Source of the DNA: Blastocrithidia nonstop
Lineage: Eukaryota > Euglenozoa > Kinetoplastea > Trypanosomatida > Trypanosomatidae
Length of the DNA: 64,000 bases
Direction of reading: 5' to 3'
Assembly: GCA_028554745.1 (NCBI GenBank)
Contig: JAQOTN010000042.1
Span: 248,001-312,000 of the forward strand
Numbering within the stretch: the first letter of the stretch is position 1; each line of letters starts with the position of its first letter. A program made the position numbers and the translations under genes. Below are positions 1 to 16,200 of the stretch, piece after piece. Under the pieces are notes generated by a model. It made no database searches. It was not told where the DNA came from and was given only the letters and a program-made list of their open reading frames with translations.

Positions 1-3000
1 TCATAATCCTGTACAATGCCGTGAATGTGTGCGTTACTCGCATTTCGTAATGTCAGAGTACACTGCAGTTGACTCTGTGGGGTAAACCAGCGATGTGATT
101 TTGTGATTGCCGAGTAACACGTTACCGATGAGGTAGACGGTGATGGTGCATCAATGACTGTGAAACTTTGTGGACTACCAACTATTGCATTGAACTATGC
201 TTAAAGTCCTCTATAATTAATATTATTGTTGGTTTGTGTGTTGCTATTGCTGAGAATCACAATCGATGCATTCACAGATAAATTTCATGCAGGCTGAGCT
301 GGAATGATAAATTGATAACTTCCACTCTATGTTGCTGGTTTAGCCGGTAGCACTACCGCAGACGATGAAGAAGATGAAGAAGAAGCTAATAAATTTGTGT
401 TTCTGTTATTATTGTTAATACTAGTAATAGTTTCATCATCATCTACAAAGGTAATTCACACACTAAACGCACTAGGTAACGCGGCAATGTCCGTCAAAAC
501 ATTATTGATCAACGTTTTGCCTTGTAAGGTACAATAAAGTCCACTGTTAGATCGCACCAATGGTAAATTTGGTAACGGATCGACATCCTCTTGACTCGTA
601 CTAATGGTGGTGTTGAGATGAACACAGGCAATGGTGCTACCTGTAGACGGAGCCGTAGGGATAAACACCATCATGGGTGAATGGGCCACGTGGTTTGCCT
701 CATATGGACTTAACGGTAGCACCGTAATCACAATGGCATTAATGTATGGGTCTAAGATCGCACTACGAGATGGGGCAGTTACCTTAAAGTTACACACTGC
801 GTTATTATTATTATTATTATTATTCTGTACTAAATTGTTATTTTCATTGTAGGATGCTGCATCACTTATGCATGCCGTAGCTGTACCTACATTCACACTA
901 ATCGAGTAGTCATGCGGTGGAGGCGTTACCAATGAACGTACACTACACATAATGATGTTATCATTATTGTTTTCTTGTTCTGATATGAAATCAGACGGAG
1001 TACACTGCAGTTATGAAACGTTCTGGAATGGTGGTGGGGTAGGGGTAGGACCATCATTGACCTACACCAGCAATGATTGTGTTTGCAGGTGTACATTACC
1101 CAACAGGTACACATCCCCGCGAAGGTAATAACGTCCTTGTGTCGTAATCGCAAGCGAGGTAAACTTAAACATGCTGTCTTTGATATTGTTATACACATGA
1201 CTGTTTAACAAATAGGTCTGTGGGGCTAATACACCATTTTCGTATAATAGTGTGAGGTTAACGGTGGCACCTGGATCAGACGTAGGCAGACTATTGGCAT
1301 TTAACAGTGTTAGTGTGGGCTGCATCGTGCAAATGGAGTTGATGGCACAGCCAGAGGGTTGATTGGTGAAGGCTACCGCAATGGCAGTTCGATTATGTAT
1401 AGTAAATCGCTATGGGAGAAGCAACGATGGGACATAAACGGAACTGGCAGCATCACCATTATTATTCTTTACAGTGCTGTCTTCTGCCTTGAAGCACATG
1501 GCATAGATTCCATCGTGTGCTGGGGTCAGTGTGATTAACGAAGACGTGCCGTCAGAGCTGACACTGCTCATTTTAGTGTAACGAATGTCTTACTGATCAC
1601 AAATATTACTTGACAATGTAAAACCATGCAAAAGAGCCAAATTATCATCATAAATATCCCTCTATTCATTTGTCAACTTCTATATTGCATTCATATCGTC
1701 TTCAAGGTGTAAGTAGGTCTACTCAAAGGGTGAGGTGTGCAGTTAGGATTACAAATTGGCATAGCCTGAGGGCACTGGAATAAATGCGGCAACATTATTG
1801 GCAGACAACGAAGAACCAATAAACTCAAAGGTCATGGGTACATGGGCCAGTGCGGCTGGTCCTACATTAGATACACGGTAGATTGCCGGGGAAACGATAA
1901 ACGGAATGGAGTTAATCAAGACAGGCGTGTGCACAATAAGCGAATCGTCCTTGCCATCGGCGTAGCACAGGACATAGTTGGTAGATAATGTAAACATAAA
2001 CTATTTGAGCATGCTATTGAGACCTACATTCTTATTCCCTCCTGTAGATGATGATGATGATGATGAATTAACACGAGGCTGATAACTAGCATTGGTGCAA
2101 ATGTCTGTTGGTATATTTATATCTGTAGATGACGATGAAGGAGATGAAGGAAGTGCGACGGCAAAGACAAGATCACTGTAACTTAATCCATGACCTTGCA
2201 ACAGTATATTAGTCACTTCACCAATCATCGGCATGCGTGGGAAAGAAACGTCATTCACATAACTTGGCAACATAATTGGCCCAGCATTCGTAATGGGACT
2301 GAAAATACCAATTTATATATTCGTATCCTTAGCATTTTGTGAATTGATTTGTGTGATACTCGTACAAAGTGCATATCTACCAGAGTTGTTTACATTCGAT
2401 GTTGTTCATGTCAGTGTGGATGAATTGTACTGCAAATCAATACGCTGTCCTACTTCCTCTACATTATTGCTTTGTGATGCTGATTATAACGAAGAAGAAG
2501 TAGTAGAAGTAATAGCAGCACTATTATCACACGCATTGATTACATCTTTCATGGTAAGCTTCGGTAGTATACTATCATTTGTGTTTGTGCTAAACATCAC
2601 CATTCATACACTGGCTAACGTTTACTGAATGGTGATAGCTGCTGCATTGGTAGCAAGAGAAGAAGAAGAAACAAGTTGTACTGAACGTGTACGTGAATTC
2701 GGCTAAAACGTAATCTACAACGAATCACTGGCAAACAGTGGAGATGGTCGAACGTGTCAGTTTCCTGGAAAGGCAACATACACATCAATCTGGGCAATAA
2801 TACGTGCACACTAGAGACCAGCCACATTAGCCGCACAGCCATCCCCGGATTGGTGGGAGTAGCACATGAAATACGTGCCAGACGTTGCAAACGATGTAAA
2901 CACATGTAACGTAGAGGCAGACGTGTTGTATTGAGTGAAAGTAGCCAGGGCACTATCTGCGGGGGCACTAATACCAACACACATTGACGGATCAGAGACA

Positions 3001-6000
3001 AACACCACATAATCGGTTAACGCTGGTACAAAGTTGGGGAGTGTGAATTGGACAATACGCTATGCTACAATTATTTGTGAAGATGATGAAGGAGGAGAAG
3101 GTAATGGAGCCGGGGTACCGACTTGTACATTAATACCATCCTCTACTAACATGTTATACGAGGAATCTGCTGCGGCATAGTAACACAGTGAAACTTTATT
3201 ATCTTTATTATTATTTGCTGCGAGTATGTCGGTGGCATTCATGGCAAGCTGAACCAAATAGGAAACGTTTTGTGTACTTGAACACGTCTTGACTCGAGTT
3301 GCACCTAATGGGAAAAGCTACAATGGCAAAGCATTATTTTTTTTATCATTATTATTATAGTGAACATAATAAGGTACATCGTTGCACTCTTTATTGCTGT
3401 AGTACAACACATCTTGATTGGCAGTACAGGCTGAGTTGTCAATAACGGCCCAGTTTACATTTTCACCATCGTAAAACGTTTTGCCCAGCTTGATTGACGT
3501 TGCAGACAACGGGTTTGTGTTATTGGTAATCTGTAATGGGTTTGGCAAATCTGCATTTTGATTATTATCATTGGTTGTACTGTTCAAACTAATAAAGTGA
3601 TACTACCCTCCATTAAGTTTATAACAAATTCAGTACTTGTTGTTATTTTCACTTGATTGCGTTTGACGTAGAGTTTGAACTGCAAAGGTGCCATTAGCCT
3701 CTAACGGATAATAATAAATCAACTTATTGTTAGTAGAACCATCAAAACTATTTTCTGTACGACATCGTGCATCACTTGGCTCGGTATTGCCATCAATCAG
3801 CTTCACCTGGTCATGTAAGTTTTGGGAATCATCGTTGGCCAGGCCAAACCCAACAAAGACGAGGGTAATGAGTTATTGTGAACGTAATGATGATGAAGAT
3901 GAAACAGCTTTTTGGTTTTATGCCAACATGAGTGCGACGGAGGTTGGGTTGGGCTGTACGGTGATTTGTGGGAAGCCTCATACCGGAGTTCGTTCTACTT
4001 GAGCACTTGTAGATGTAGACTTAGAAGTAGAAACGGCTAAGTAGTAGCACAAGGTGTAACTGCCTCGTGTACCTGCCGAGAGTGTAAACGTTATACTACG
4101 AGGTAGAAACTAGGTAGACGATGGGTCGGCTTCAATACGGGTGGTTTCTTTGCCTGGACTAACACAGCTAATTTTTTCACCAGCAAACAAGACCACTTTG
4201 TCGGATGAGGTGAGCACATTACTTACCGCCCGTTGTGCATTCGTGTTTGTAGAGGTTGACGTGAAGTTGAGTGTAAACAACTCGCCTTACAAGGTAGAGA
4301 CCGGTGTTTGTATAACATCATTGGGTATTCGTTATAAGAACGTTAACTGGTCATAGACCAACGTTCAGACTGTATCTGAGGCTAACTTGTAGCACACACT
4401 GAAGCTACCCGTGATGGAGGAGCTTACGTTGATAGAAGAAAGAGTGCCATCGCTGCTGACATCTGATATGGGCCATCCATTGCCGTCTACTCCAGTCAAT
4501 GGAACTAGATTGTTATTTATTACACTGCCACCCAATGATGAAATAGATGACGAGTCTTTTCCATAGGCGGTAATAGTACTTGGTGGAATCGATTCATCGC
4601 TGCAACTGGCAGACGGTGCGATAATCTTCACATGATCCCGAGTGCTAAACCCACTACCGTGAAGTTGTAATAAAGTGAGTTGCATCTGTCGAGCCAAATC
4701 GGGTACGGTGCTAAATCGAGTTGGATTTGCGGGTGCAATATTAAATACATTTTGTGGGATTTACGATCACAGGCCATTACCACCCAACTCATAACAGGAA
4801 CGGGTAGCAGTAGAGGTCAGTGGCACGCTGGGCGAGAGCGCACTGAAAAACACTGCAATAAACGTTTCTATTGATGTACCATTCACTAACTGACCAATGG
4901 AGTTGTCTCCATTAATAATACGGTTTAATGACCAACACGAGTCCAAGTTAGCCGCTAGTGTAGCACGATCTACCAATGGGGTAAACGGCGTAGCATCACT
5001 GGAGGTGCCATCGTGATCGTAGAACACATTTAGTATTTGTCCTCGTCTGGGCAGCGATGGAACGATTCGCGTAGATGCCGGGTTATAGGATCCAATTCAG
5101 AATGGACTACCACTGTCACTGACTTGACATGAGGCTAACTGATAACAGGTAATGTACACCCCAGTGTTTATTGGGTCATAGTTGCCTATTGTATATGGAA
5201 CAAACACATTATTATTATTATTATTGCTACTACTGGTAGTAGAAGGTGGACCATACACGCCATGCAATGCATTTCGTAATTGTGTCTTGTCATCGTTACT
5301 GCCCAAGTGCATCATGGCAGCACACCGGCCTTCTCGGTAAATGTCTGTAAACGAAGAAGATGAAGATGATGAAAAGCGTAACATGGCTGATGCATCAAAG
5401 CTGCCATTGTACAGTGGAGCAGGTACAAATGGATTGGGTAGTGGTGCAAATGGGGTAAAAAAGACGGTAGAACTCGTAAATGTAGAAGACAACAATTTAT
5501 TATTATTAGCTGTATTAGGAGTAGAAGCGAAGTTCATAAATAATCTCTGTCCTAATTGTGGGTATGGGGTAAGTAGACTCATGGTCATGGGCTGACGAGG
5601 TGAAAGTGCAAATGCGGCAGCAGCTGGTTGTGTGGAAAACGAAAGTGGAATCGCAAATTCATTTCCAGCGCTATCACGGTAACAGAGCTGAATATTCGGT
5701 GTGGTGCTGCCCATAAATGCATACGGTAATGTGGCAAAGCTTGCAGGGGATGCTAAAGAAGCAGGAATAATTGGAAATCCATTATTGGGTTGTGCAGCAT
5801 CATTGACGGTAATCGTGCTGCTTGACAAGATACTTGAACCATCTGGGTTCAAACACGGAATGACACGATTGCCATGTGAGGCAAAATCTGTCTTGCTGAT
5901 GCTCACAAAACGAACCAAATCATTTGAAGTAAACTGAAAGGCATCGTTATTGTTATTGTGGTGTGTTACGTTGACATCAAGACTCTGACCAGCACCAATA

Positions 6001-9000
6001 CAACCAGATGACTATGCAATTGGTGAAGGCGCTACAACTAAGATAAACGGACAAGTTGGGCTTCAGTTTGTAATAAACGAATTCTTGTTATTATTTTTGT
6101 CATAGAATCGATAACATAACTTGTACAGCCCAGCACTCGGTGCAAACGTAATGGTAGACACAATCGTATTAGTTATCGAATTGACATAAATGCTATTGCT
6201 GAAAACAGCTGCCGTGTCATCAGTGCAAACGGAATGCTGAGGTACCACGCGTACCTCATCTCGCATTGTGTAATAGGCAGGTAGGTCAGAGGTACCAGTA
6301 ATAGTGGTTCGAATAAACTGCATTGCACGAAGTTCCTTCCCTACATCCCCGCCAGAGGCAGAGGAGGTGTTGGCGTTGGTGGGGCTTGATGGCAAGGCCA
6401 ACGTACATTTCGATGTGAGCGCAGGGGAAATGGTAAACGAGGGCAAAATAACACTTCAGGTACCTCCCTGAGCTAACTTGTAACATAAATAGTGTGTGGC
6501 CATGCTCGCAGGAATAGAACTGTTAAACGTAGCAAACGACGACGTAGACCAGCGTGCCTGATTGGCCTATCGTACATTTGCCGGTAGTGTTAAGAAGGCA
6601 CTATCGTCTAGTACAAACATGGACATCACCTTCGGTACATCTTGATCCCCAATATAAGACTCACTACACTGCGTTGGATCTGAGACAAACGTAAAACTGT
6701 CTGATTTATTCACCACATCGTCGCGCAGGTGTGATTGATGTGTAAACGTCAAGTTTATTAGCTGCATGGCTCGAAGATAATTTATGTTGGAAGGGAATGT
6801 GGTGAGGGATAGATATGGACGAATGTTGAAGGTGTTGGCATCTCCTTCGTTCGGGTACGACGCATCTGGAGTGTACAATCCTACTCGGCTATACGTACTT
6901 GCTACATTATCATTTTTTTATTATGATTACGAAGATGAATATGAACTAGAAATGAGCACTGGCGGAGTTAGCGCCGTGCGTACACACACGAGCAATGAAC
7001 TTGGAGGCAACAAATAGTCATGCTTAAACGTAAAAGTGTACATGGTGCTATTGTATGCGGCTAAAACGCCATGGGATGTACTAAACGCTGGCTCATTCAA
7101 ACACGATGTCAATGGATCGACATATTTAACCAATTTCACATCTATCGGTACATCGGTGGTTAGTGTAGGCCATAGTGGGTTCAATAACAAGTTTAGTGTA
7201 AACGTTTGCCCCACATAGGACGGGGTGGGTGCTACTTGTACACTTAATGGATTGCCAGCTTTTACACTCATGTAACACTACCCGCTTTGTGCATCAATCT
7301 GTCCACAGGTGCAAACTGGAGCATAGATGTTGTTGTGCTGGTAGCAAATTGTGTACTGTGAGGCATGTAGTGCTACGGGCCACTACACCGAGTAGCTTAC
7401 CGTGGTACTTGTAAAATTGACTTGCACAGCACGTCCGTTAATGAAGTCGGGACTAAATCGACTCTCACAGCTGGTGCCATCGGTGGCAAAAAGGGACGCA
7501 CGCCAGCTATCGGAGTTCACATTTTCATTCGCGCGTTTACGAAACTGTACGACTTGTCGTCGGCCAATCATCAAGAAGTTGTTATTCACACACTCAATCG
7601 GTCCTAGACCAATCGTAAGTGGTAAAGGTAGCAGGGAAGCCGTACCCTGGGCTAATTGGTAGCACAAATGCATTTGACCGGCAATGTTAGAGCGAATGGC
7701 ATTGGTAACGACACTCTATGACGATGAAAGCTCGGTATTAAAACTGAAAAGGATACACTTGGTGCAGGTCTTGGGATCTACACCACAACTCTGATCAATC
7801 GGGGCCATTCATGCCTTATCATTTACAGGGTCTAACTTTGTATTACTACTGACTTATAAAGATGCATCACCGATAATACTCTTCAACGTAGAACTGAATT
7901 TGAGCATAAAGGGTAAACCAAGAGTAAGTTAGCCACTGTACAAAGTTCATTCATTGGGGGTTTCTGGTTCAACATGCAGTGTACTTCGCTACACCGTACC
8001 GCCAATGGCAGACCAAACACTTTATGTATGGCTATAATAACACACACGATAATCCCCACTGGTGTTAAAGCTACGGTAGCCAAACGTGTCAAACGAATCA
8101 ATCAGTGTGATGGAGGTATGATTTGCATCCACTATGGAGCTAATGGGCATTAAATCAATAAACCCTTTGACACTACGTGCCGCATCACATGGAATAGTTC
8201 AGCCATCTTTCGTGATTTTCACTCCATCCTGAAGGGACGGCTACACAATTAATTCAAAGTACAGTGTAGCGTGTTCGCCTACGTGAATGATTTTTGGGGA
8301 AGAGGTCATGTGAAGCGGGTTGGCGGCTGCAATCGGTGGTAAGAGCTACACGTACGATTACTGCCCAACATCGCGTCATGGTGCATTGGCGGAAAGGTAC
8401 AAACACAATCGACTCTGATCTACTTGTGAGCTGTCTGAGGCATCAAACGTTCACATGGCAACATCTAACAAAATGGCATTGGTAATTTTCAGCAATGGTT
8501 GCAGAATATTTGCCGAAGTGTAATTGTGGCATCAGCTGCCTATTTGTGCATCATGCCCACTAATAACATCCGCTATGAGTGGTTTATCTGCTGTAATATC
8601 AATATCAGTAGTAGTGGTGTCACTATCAAGGGAATTACTGTTCGAGTTGGAATTGACTAGTGTAATGAGAATGTGCTGACCGGCACGTGGTTTTGAGGAG
8701 CTCTATGAGGTCATTACATTCACTTTAATCGGTTAAGCTGGATGTAGTGTTAATGGACTTCCAACTTCACTTCAGATATTATTATAGGCATTGTAATAAC
8801 ACATGTACACCGTTAATGTCTATGAAATGTCCTTTTCTTCTTTCATAAACTGTGCGACAAAGCTAATTTGACTATCTGTGCCACTTATACTGTTTTGCAA
8901 ATCACTCAATCGACGTAGAGCACTGGTAGAGGTAAACGGACGACTTGCCTACGAGCACGGCGTACGGGTAAACACCACACGATCCGTAGAGGCATCGAGT

Positions 9001-12000
9001 TGAACCCCACTGACGTCAAATGCAATGTACATACGCTCACGTGCATCGTTAACTACATCTGTGATATTCGTCGTGTACTTATGTGGGTTACCTTATGTAA
9101 GGTGAAGTAGCTGAGGCACCTAGGCTACCGTGGCATGGGCTCGAATGTAACACAGTGCGGTGTTCTTGTCTCCTATTAAGGCACTGCCTGGAATGGAGAA
9201 GACCAGCGAAGGAAAGGCAGAAACTTGAGGTGAAATAATTCAGCTACTGGCATTAGCAGATGATGATGACGATGATGATGAAGATGAACTACTTACATCA
9301 CAGACATTATTAGTTAAGGTGTTAAATTGCACAATATAGGCCTCATCTCCATTACGGACCACCATATCTTGTACAGTCAGTGTGGCATCAATTATGCCTC
9401 GGGTAATGGTGGCTGGAGATGTCATAAAGGACGAAGGCGATGCTGATTGCATTTAATTTGCAGTTAGTGTAGGGAATGGCACGGCTACGTATTCATCTTG
9501 AACTCCAGATCGATAACACAACACATACGACAGTGGGAAAATAGACGTTGGTGGCGTGTTGGGTCCTAACGAGGGGACATGTCCATTTCATTGTGCAACG
9601 AGTGTAAACTACTATTAATTTTCTTACGTAGAGGTAGGAATTTTGAGAACATTTATAATATTACGTGGCATTACATAAATATCTTTGTTATTCAAATCTG
9701 GTCGGTCCCAACACTAACGTGAAGCATCTATTAGCATGGCCTGATCCTTTATTGTCAATGGCTATAACGACAACTTTAAAGATGTTTCTGATGATGATGT
9801 AGATTGACTATTACGGGAGGTGAAATTCATGTGTAATCGCTGACCCTGATAAGTTGGAATGGGCATTCACGTGAGTGTTATTGGATCATTTAATGTAGGG
9901 GTAATGTACGTAACAAATGCATAGCCGCTTTCTACAATACGATAACACACCGGATAGGATAACATGGTCTGCCCTGCATTATTATTGTTATCACTAAACC
10001 CAACACGTAATGTGAAAACACTCTGTGTAGACTTGTCAAAGGTCACATTGGCTTGGCCATAGGGTAATGATGCGACATGGTTATCAAAACAAGAACACGC
10101 TGGGCAAGCAATGAAGGCTGAATCGCCATTTTGTACAACAAACAGTGCACTCTACACAAAGTGAATCTACGTGGCTCGTCCAAGCATGACCTGATTTGAG
10201 GTAACAATCGCACTGGGGCCTCCTGCACCGACGACAAAGAGTGGACTCACCACCACATATCCATTAATTAATGTAAATGTACTGGCTACTTGATAACACA
10301 TGGTGTAGGTGCCCATGGATACATTCACCAGTGAAAGTGTGAACACAGAATTCATTTCATTGGTGCCTGTAGAAGCAGCAGCAGCTGCTGAAACACGCAC
10401 AAATTGTCCAGTGGCTACTGCGTTAGACTGTAAACAGGCCTTGTTGTTATTCACAATCATCATCGCATCGCTACTACCCAAGTTATGTCCTGTAAACGTA
10501 ATAATGGGCTGCGTACCAACACGAGGTATAAAATTGACCTTGTAATATTACGGATTCGGATTGCCTACGACAATGTTGCCCAGCTTGAATAAGTACTGAT
10601 TTGTACGACGATAACACACGGCCAAGTGGACTTCTTCGCCAATGGCACCATTGAAGCTAACTTGCACCAGTGTAGAATCTACAAAGGAGGTACGATGGGT
10701 GACTTTGTTTCATGAAACTGGTTTTAGTGGCTTATCACACGTCTAGGCACAATCTTCTGTGCTGATGACAATAAACACCTCATCGGTAGCTTGCAGTGAT
10801 TGCCCTGTGATGGAGATAACGACATTGGTAGAAGCCGGTAAGATGACCGGTGGGGATGTGGTAAAGCCATTCGGATTGGCTATATTAACTATTTCCGTTA
10901 AGATATGTGCATCACTAGTACCACTAGATGTTTTATGGAATATACTACGGTAATGGGTATCATACTTACCTTTATAGCAAAACGTGTAATTCGTACTATT
11001 TCGCAAACTCGGCAGTGTTAAATAAAAATTGGCAAACCCAATGCCATAATTCTCCATGAAGGCAAATAATATCGAACTATCCTCGTCTGTCTGTGGTGGT
11101 GTGTACTTTTCGCACAGCAACTCTTGACTAGCATCACTATTTATGTTTTGTGAAAAAGATGACGGTGATGAAGAAACGAGCAATGAGGTAGGAATGAGGG
11201 CTAACTGATCATTACTGGTAAATCGAATGGATGGGTGCACTTTAGGCTAGGCTGCTGTAAGGTTCATCACAATCGTCTCCATGGCAAACACATCATTATT
11301 TTTGCTGCCGCTTCCACCTGGACACGTGTCTGCTGCAAAGGCACCAATAGAAGAATCAAACAGCTGCAAAGTCACGAGTACACTTTGCTCATCCACCACC
11401 AATGCAAAGGCACCTTCCTGATTGCCTCCTTTACGATAACACAAATAATATTCGCCAGGTACTTTGGCTAGCACAGACGGCTCCGTCATGTTTATCGGAA
11501 TTGCAAACGTGGTAGAGTTACCATTGGCATTGACCCGAGAAGGAGAATAGGTGTACGGTGCAAATGGACCAGTAGGTGCCTCACACGGTAATTTAGTCAC
11601 TCCTTGCGAGGATGGAATGAGACGAAGTGCATCACTTGAACTTAGACTGTACTGTGTGGCACTTGGGAATGTAAGCTACAGCACATCGACACTATCCGCA
11701 TTCACATTCACATTTGCATTATCACCATTTTCTTATGTTGCAGAAGAATCACGAGTAAAAGAGACAAGCTGAGGAGAGAGATAGAAGTAAGGCGGAAAGG
11801 CAGAACACGGATCACATGAGCCGATGGTCAATGTATTGTCATGTAACATGTACTACTCTCGTGAAATGACTTGTGTGTTGCTATCATCATTGTTGTAAGT
11901 GTTTAAGAAAAGTGCATAACTGCCTCGTTGTGCCATTGCTACTCGGAAAGTGCTTCGCTGTGAACTTATTGCCTACTCATAGTTTGGCTCAATAAAGGGC

Positions 12001-13191
12001 ACATTTAGTGAACATGGTGTAACAGGTGCAGGTGCAAAGGCGATTTGTGTGATTTGTACATTTGCTTGGGTTGAGGTAAACGTAAACGTGAAAGGTTCAT
12101 ATGGACGGGGAATAAATGAAGTACTCTGCTTGCTTGGAAAAGTAATTACGGGACCAGTAAATGGATCGGATAAGGTAGTCAGTCCAGCAAATTCGTAAGA
12201 CGGCGGAGGTGAGTGCAATGGTACTTATGCCCATATTTTAGTACTATCATCACCGCCATCATCCGTATTTTCTGAAGTTGCAAATGCATAACAAAGTGTG
12301 ACAGTTGCAGGTGCACTACCACACACCTTATACACATTAACAGACGAATTGCTCTGCGAAGATACATATTGCATAATAGCCAAATTAGTTGAGGCCTGTG
12401 CAGCACGTGTGCAGTCAAAGCTCTACGTTTTACCTGTGCTATCGGCTCGATCTACAAATTTGAGTGTGTCTAATGAGCTAAGTATACCAGGCAAATTCCC
12501 TAAATGGGTGTCTTGAATGAGTAATGTAGAAATAGCCCGTTCATAAGTAGGTCTGGGCTGTACATTGTATCCGGTAGGAACGGCTACACCTACGTTAAAG
12601 TATGGCACACGTGCAATGTACGTTCAGCTATTGCCCAAGATGACACTCTGATAGCATAGAATAAACTGACCTGTGGAGTTCACAATGGGTGCATAGTGGG
12701 CTAAGATGGCAGAGGAAATGCTCACTGGGCTGCCAGCAGCACCATTGGGTTCATGGGCATCGGCGTTACGAGCAGAGGAATTACACCACAAGTTATAATC
12801 TGCATTGGTATTGCCAGAATTTAAAGAGGAAGTAATGTCTACCACTTTCACATGATCGGTACTACTCAGCTGGCTGCCAATGATGGTAATCAATAGTTAC
12901 TGTCCCATGTACGCAGGTTGTGGAATTACCTGGTACTGCTGTGCGCCTGTCAGTCCTACGGGGAAAACGTAAGTTAGTGTGTCACTGTTGGCTAGTGGGA
13001 CCGGGTAAAAATTGAGCTGTCCACTCGTCTTGAAACACAAGTAATAATACCCAGCCGTCATTAATTGTGGCTGAATGGTGGCCTGAATGGCAGAGAGTGC
13101 GTTAAAGGATGTGAAGTGTGAAATCCCACCCACTGGTGGAGTAATACCGGTACAAAGGGGCACGCCTTCATTATATACACCCGAGTTATCT

Positions 13192-13223
<32 letters not shown>

Positions 13224-16200
13224 TTTTTACGGTACTTGATAGAGCTGTGCCTCATGATCTTGACCATTGACAAAAATGTTATCAATGGAGTTAATCGTGA
13301 GTGTAAACGAGGCTGCCGAGGCAATAATACGCGGCACCGCATACGACGAAGGAGATAAGTTTAACACAGTTTACATGGTAGGCAACACCGCAGCAGGAAA
13401 GCGATTTAATAATTGATAACACATCAAGTATGACCCAGACCGTGGGAACGGGTATACAGTGGGAAACTATTATGCATTTGATGATGATGATGATGATGGT
13501 GATGGTGTTAAGGATAATTGTAATGTGGTATTGAGTAGATCTTATGCAGGTGTACCAGCTTTGGCTTCGGTTGAAGTGGCACGGTAGCAATCATCAAAGG
13601 TAATTTCGTTTACCGCGCCTGCGCTGCTGCCGCGAAAGCGAACAAAGAACACCTGAGATAGATTTTACTTGTTCACTACAAAATTATAATTATTGTTGTA
13701 TTATAATGTGAAAAGTGTATGAGGCACCATGGCTCGAGGCAATGACGGTAATGAACCAAAATTCACCAATGGAGCCTGTGTAATCTTAATTATGGATGGA
13801 GTAAGAAGTGTACCCACTACGGTGAAGTCGTAGTACACCTCATTAGGTAATCGATTGGCTCGTCGCAGACACACATAACCTGTTGCTGACGTTATAATAT
13901 TGTTATTGTTACTATTAGCACTACTACTTATAGGTAAACGAGCTCGTAAGTGTAAATAAGGAACAGGCAACTTAGACGTGGAATTGATTACATCTAATGG
14001 GGCAAAGGCGTATTAACTTGGTATTGCCACAATCATACCAGCAGGTAGAGAATTCTGACAATCTACACTGCTGCTAAATCGAACCACATCTTGATTACTA
14101 CCAGTGTCTGCATTTTCCTCCAAGGCCAAGTTGAGCTTGTCAGACGAGTTGAAGAAAAGGTAAAAACGCTCACCATGATCTATTTGAATAGGTTATGTGT
14201 ATTCACGATTGGTGTAAATAGCATACGGTGATTGTTGTTGGACTAGAGACAAATACGGAGGGTTGTCGACATATAGCGGCATACCATTTGCTAGGGCAAC
14301 ATAACACACCACATATTATCCTACCTTTGAAAGCGAATAGGCCGGGATAGACCAGACAATGTTATTGGATGCATCTAGCGTTAATGACGAGGACACCAAG
14401 ACGGCATTGTCGATGTTACATATATCATTGTTTGTGATGGGTGTATCACTATCTGTCGAAGTGGATGCATCGGTAAAGATCAAGAAGGCTTTGTCGTTTA
14501 CAGACAAGAAATCGACATTCTTGGTGAAACGATTGAACGTAATGGCAAAAGAAACATTGACTTCCACTTATGCAGGACGAGAAAACCAGGAGGTCGGTTG
14601 TGGTGCGGTAATCTTGAAGTTTCGGTCTATTTGCACGATTTCGCTTCCTGCATTAATAGTCGGTGACGTAATTATAACTCGAGGCACCGTAGCAAACGCT
14701 GCATTCTGTGTTTAATAACACACCGTCAAGTTAATAACATCAATGTACGACGGCGATAACGAGGCATCGATGCTAAACAGTGCAGTAGCAGAGATGACTT
14801 ATTGTGTGGAAGTATCTACTTGTACTTTATTAACTTTAGCAGAGGCAATATTTGTGGCGTTGTGAAAGCCACAGCTAAAATGATCTCCATCAATAATTTC
14901 AACTAGGTCATTGACTCGAAGTGTGTTTATGTTATCTTGTAATGCTGAAGATGAAGAAGAAGAATGATCTACCGTAAAAGTAAGTGAAACAGTTTGGCCA
15001 GGCATGGGCTGACGTGGAGTAGAGTCATATCTGAACGGTAATGGACTATGCACTGTAAAAGAATCGGACTATGCACCTATTAACATGTTATTATTATTTA
15101 CTTCTATCTATGTTGATGATGATGATGATGATGATGATAAAGGTGTTTGTACAACACGAAAGAGCATTCCAGTTTGGGTGGTCATACAAAGTGCATAACT
15201 GCCTGCAGGAACGTCTAACCGTCCAGCGAAGTTGATCTGCGAAGGTGTAATAACATCCGCCATGGGTTTAAAGTTAATAAGAATTGGAAAGCGTGAAATC
15301 AAACTTGTAGAAGAACTTTCTGAATTATCATTGTTGTTGTTGTTATTGTTATTATAGAAAGGTTCATAATTACACTACACCAACCCACTCTGCCCATTAA
15401 TCAGTTGCGTAGCAGTCAAATCTACAAAATTTACCTTATTATTATCTGAAGTAATAGTATCAAATGTAGCGGACACAATCATTTCCTCATACTGGTGCAA
15501 TGGTACATTATACGAGCTAAAATTGCTTGCACTCAGAGCAAACCTCAATGGTGAGCTGAAAATCACAATCGTAGAGGTGGACTGGCCTGGAATAATAATA
15601 TCTACAATTTATGTGGCTTCACGCTACGTTAACGTGTTACGATAATAACACACTGCATAATCATTATTACTATTACTGCTTGTAGAGGAAGTGGTAGTAC
15701 TGAGTTCAGTGAAACGAATCACACCTTTCCACAATGTACCATCTTGTGAAACTTATGCAGTGCCGACAAACACACTAACATTGGGTCCGTTACAATCATT
15801 TTGTTGAATATATAGTGTGTCATTGGTACGTAAATTGGCCCCTTGCACCGTCACCAGTGTGTACATGTTTACAAGAAATTGTGGCTGGTCAAAGGTAGCC
15901 GACGATGGGTTACCAGCGACGAGCATCAATGAATTGGTTTGCTCTGCTGAACTACTCACAAAGGGCACATTGGACCAAGTCTGTCCATTTCGACGATAGC
16001 ACAGCTGCAACGGACATGGCTGATTGTTTCCAGGGCATAACGAGTTATCGTTCAACATGCCTAACCCAAACAATTTACCGCGATTACTCACCGTTCACAT
16101 TATTACGTTTTAATTTTGTAGCACAAGTGGGTATGGGTTAAACGATGGGGCTAGTCAGCGACTCAGTGTGCCGTTGTTGTAAATCACATCTTTTTGTAAA

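Noticed and set aside
631-852. Plus-strand ORFs in coding regions (here and e.g. 2293-2628, 3727-4002, 19281-19658, 33063-33542)
   Set aside because: They are antisense shadows of minus-strand genes, lack recognisable motifs and disappear as candidates once the minus frame is read with the reassigned code.
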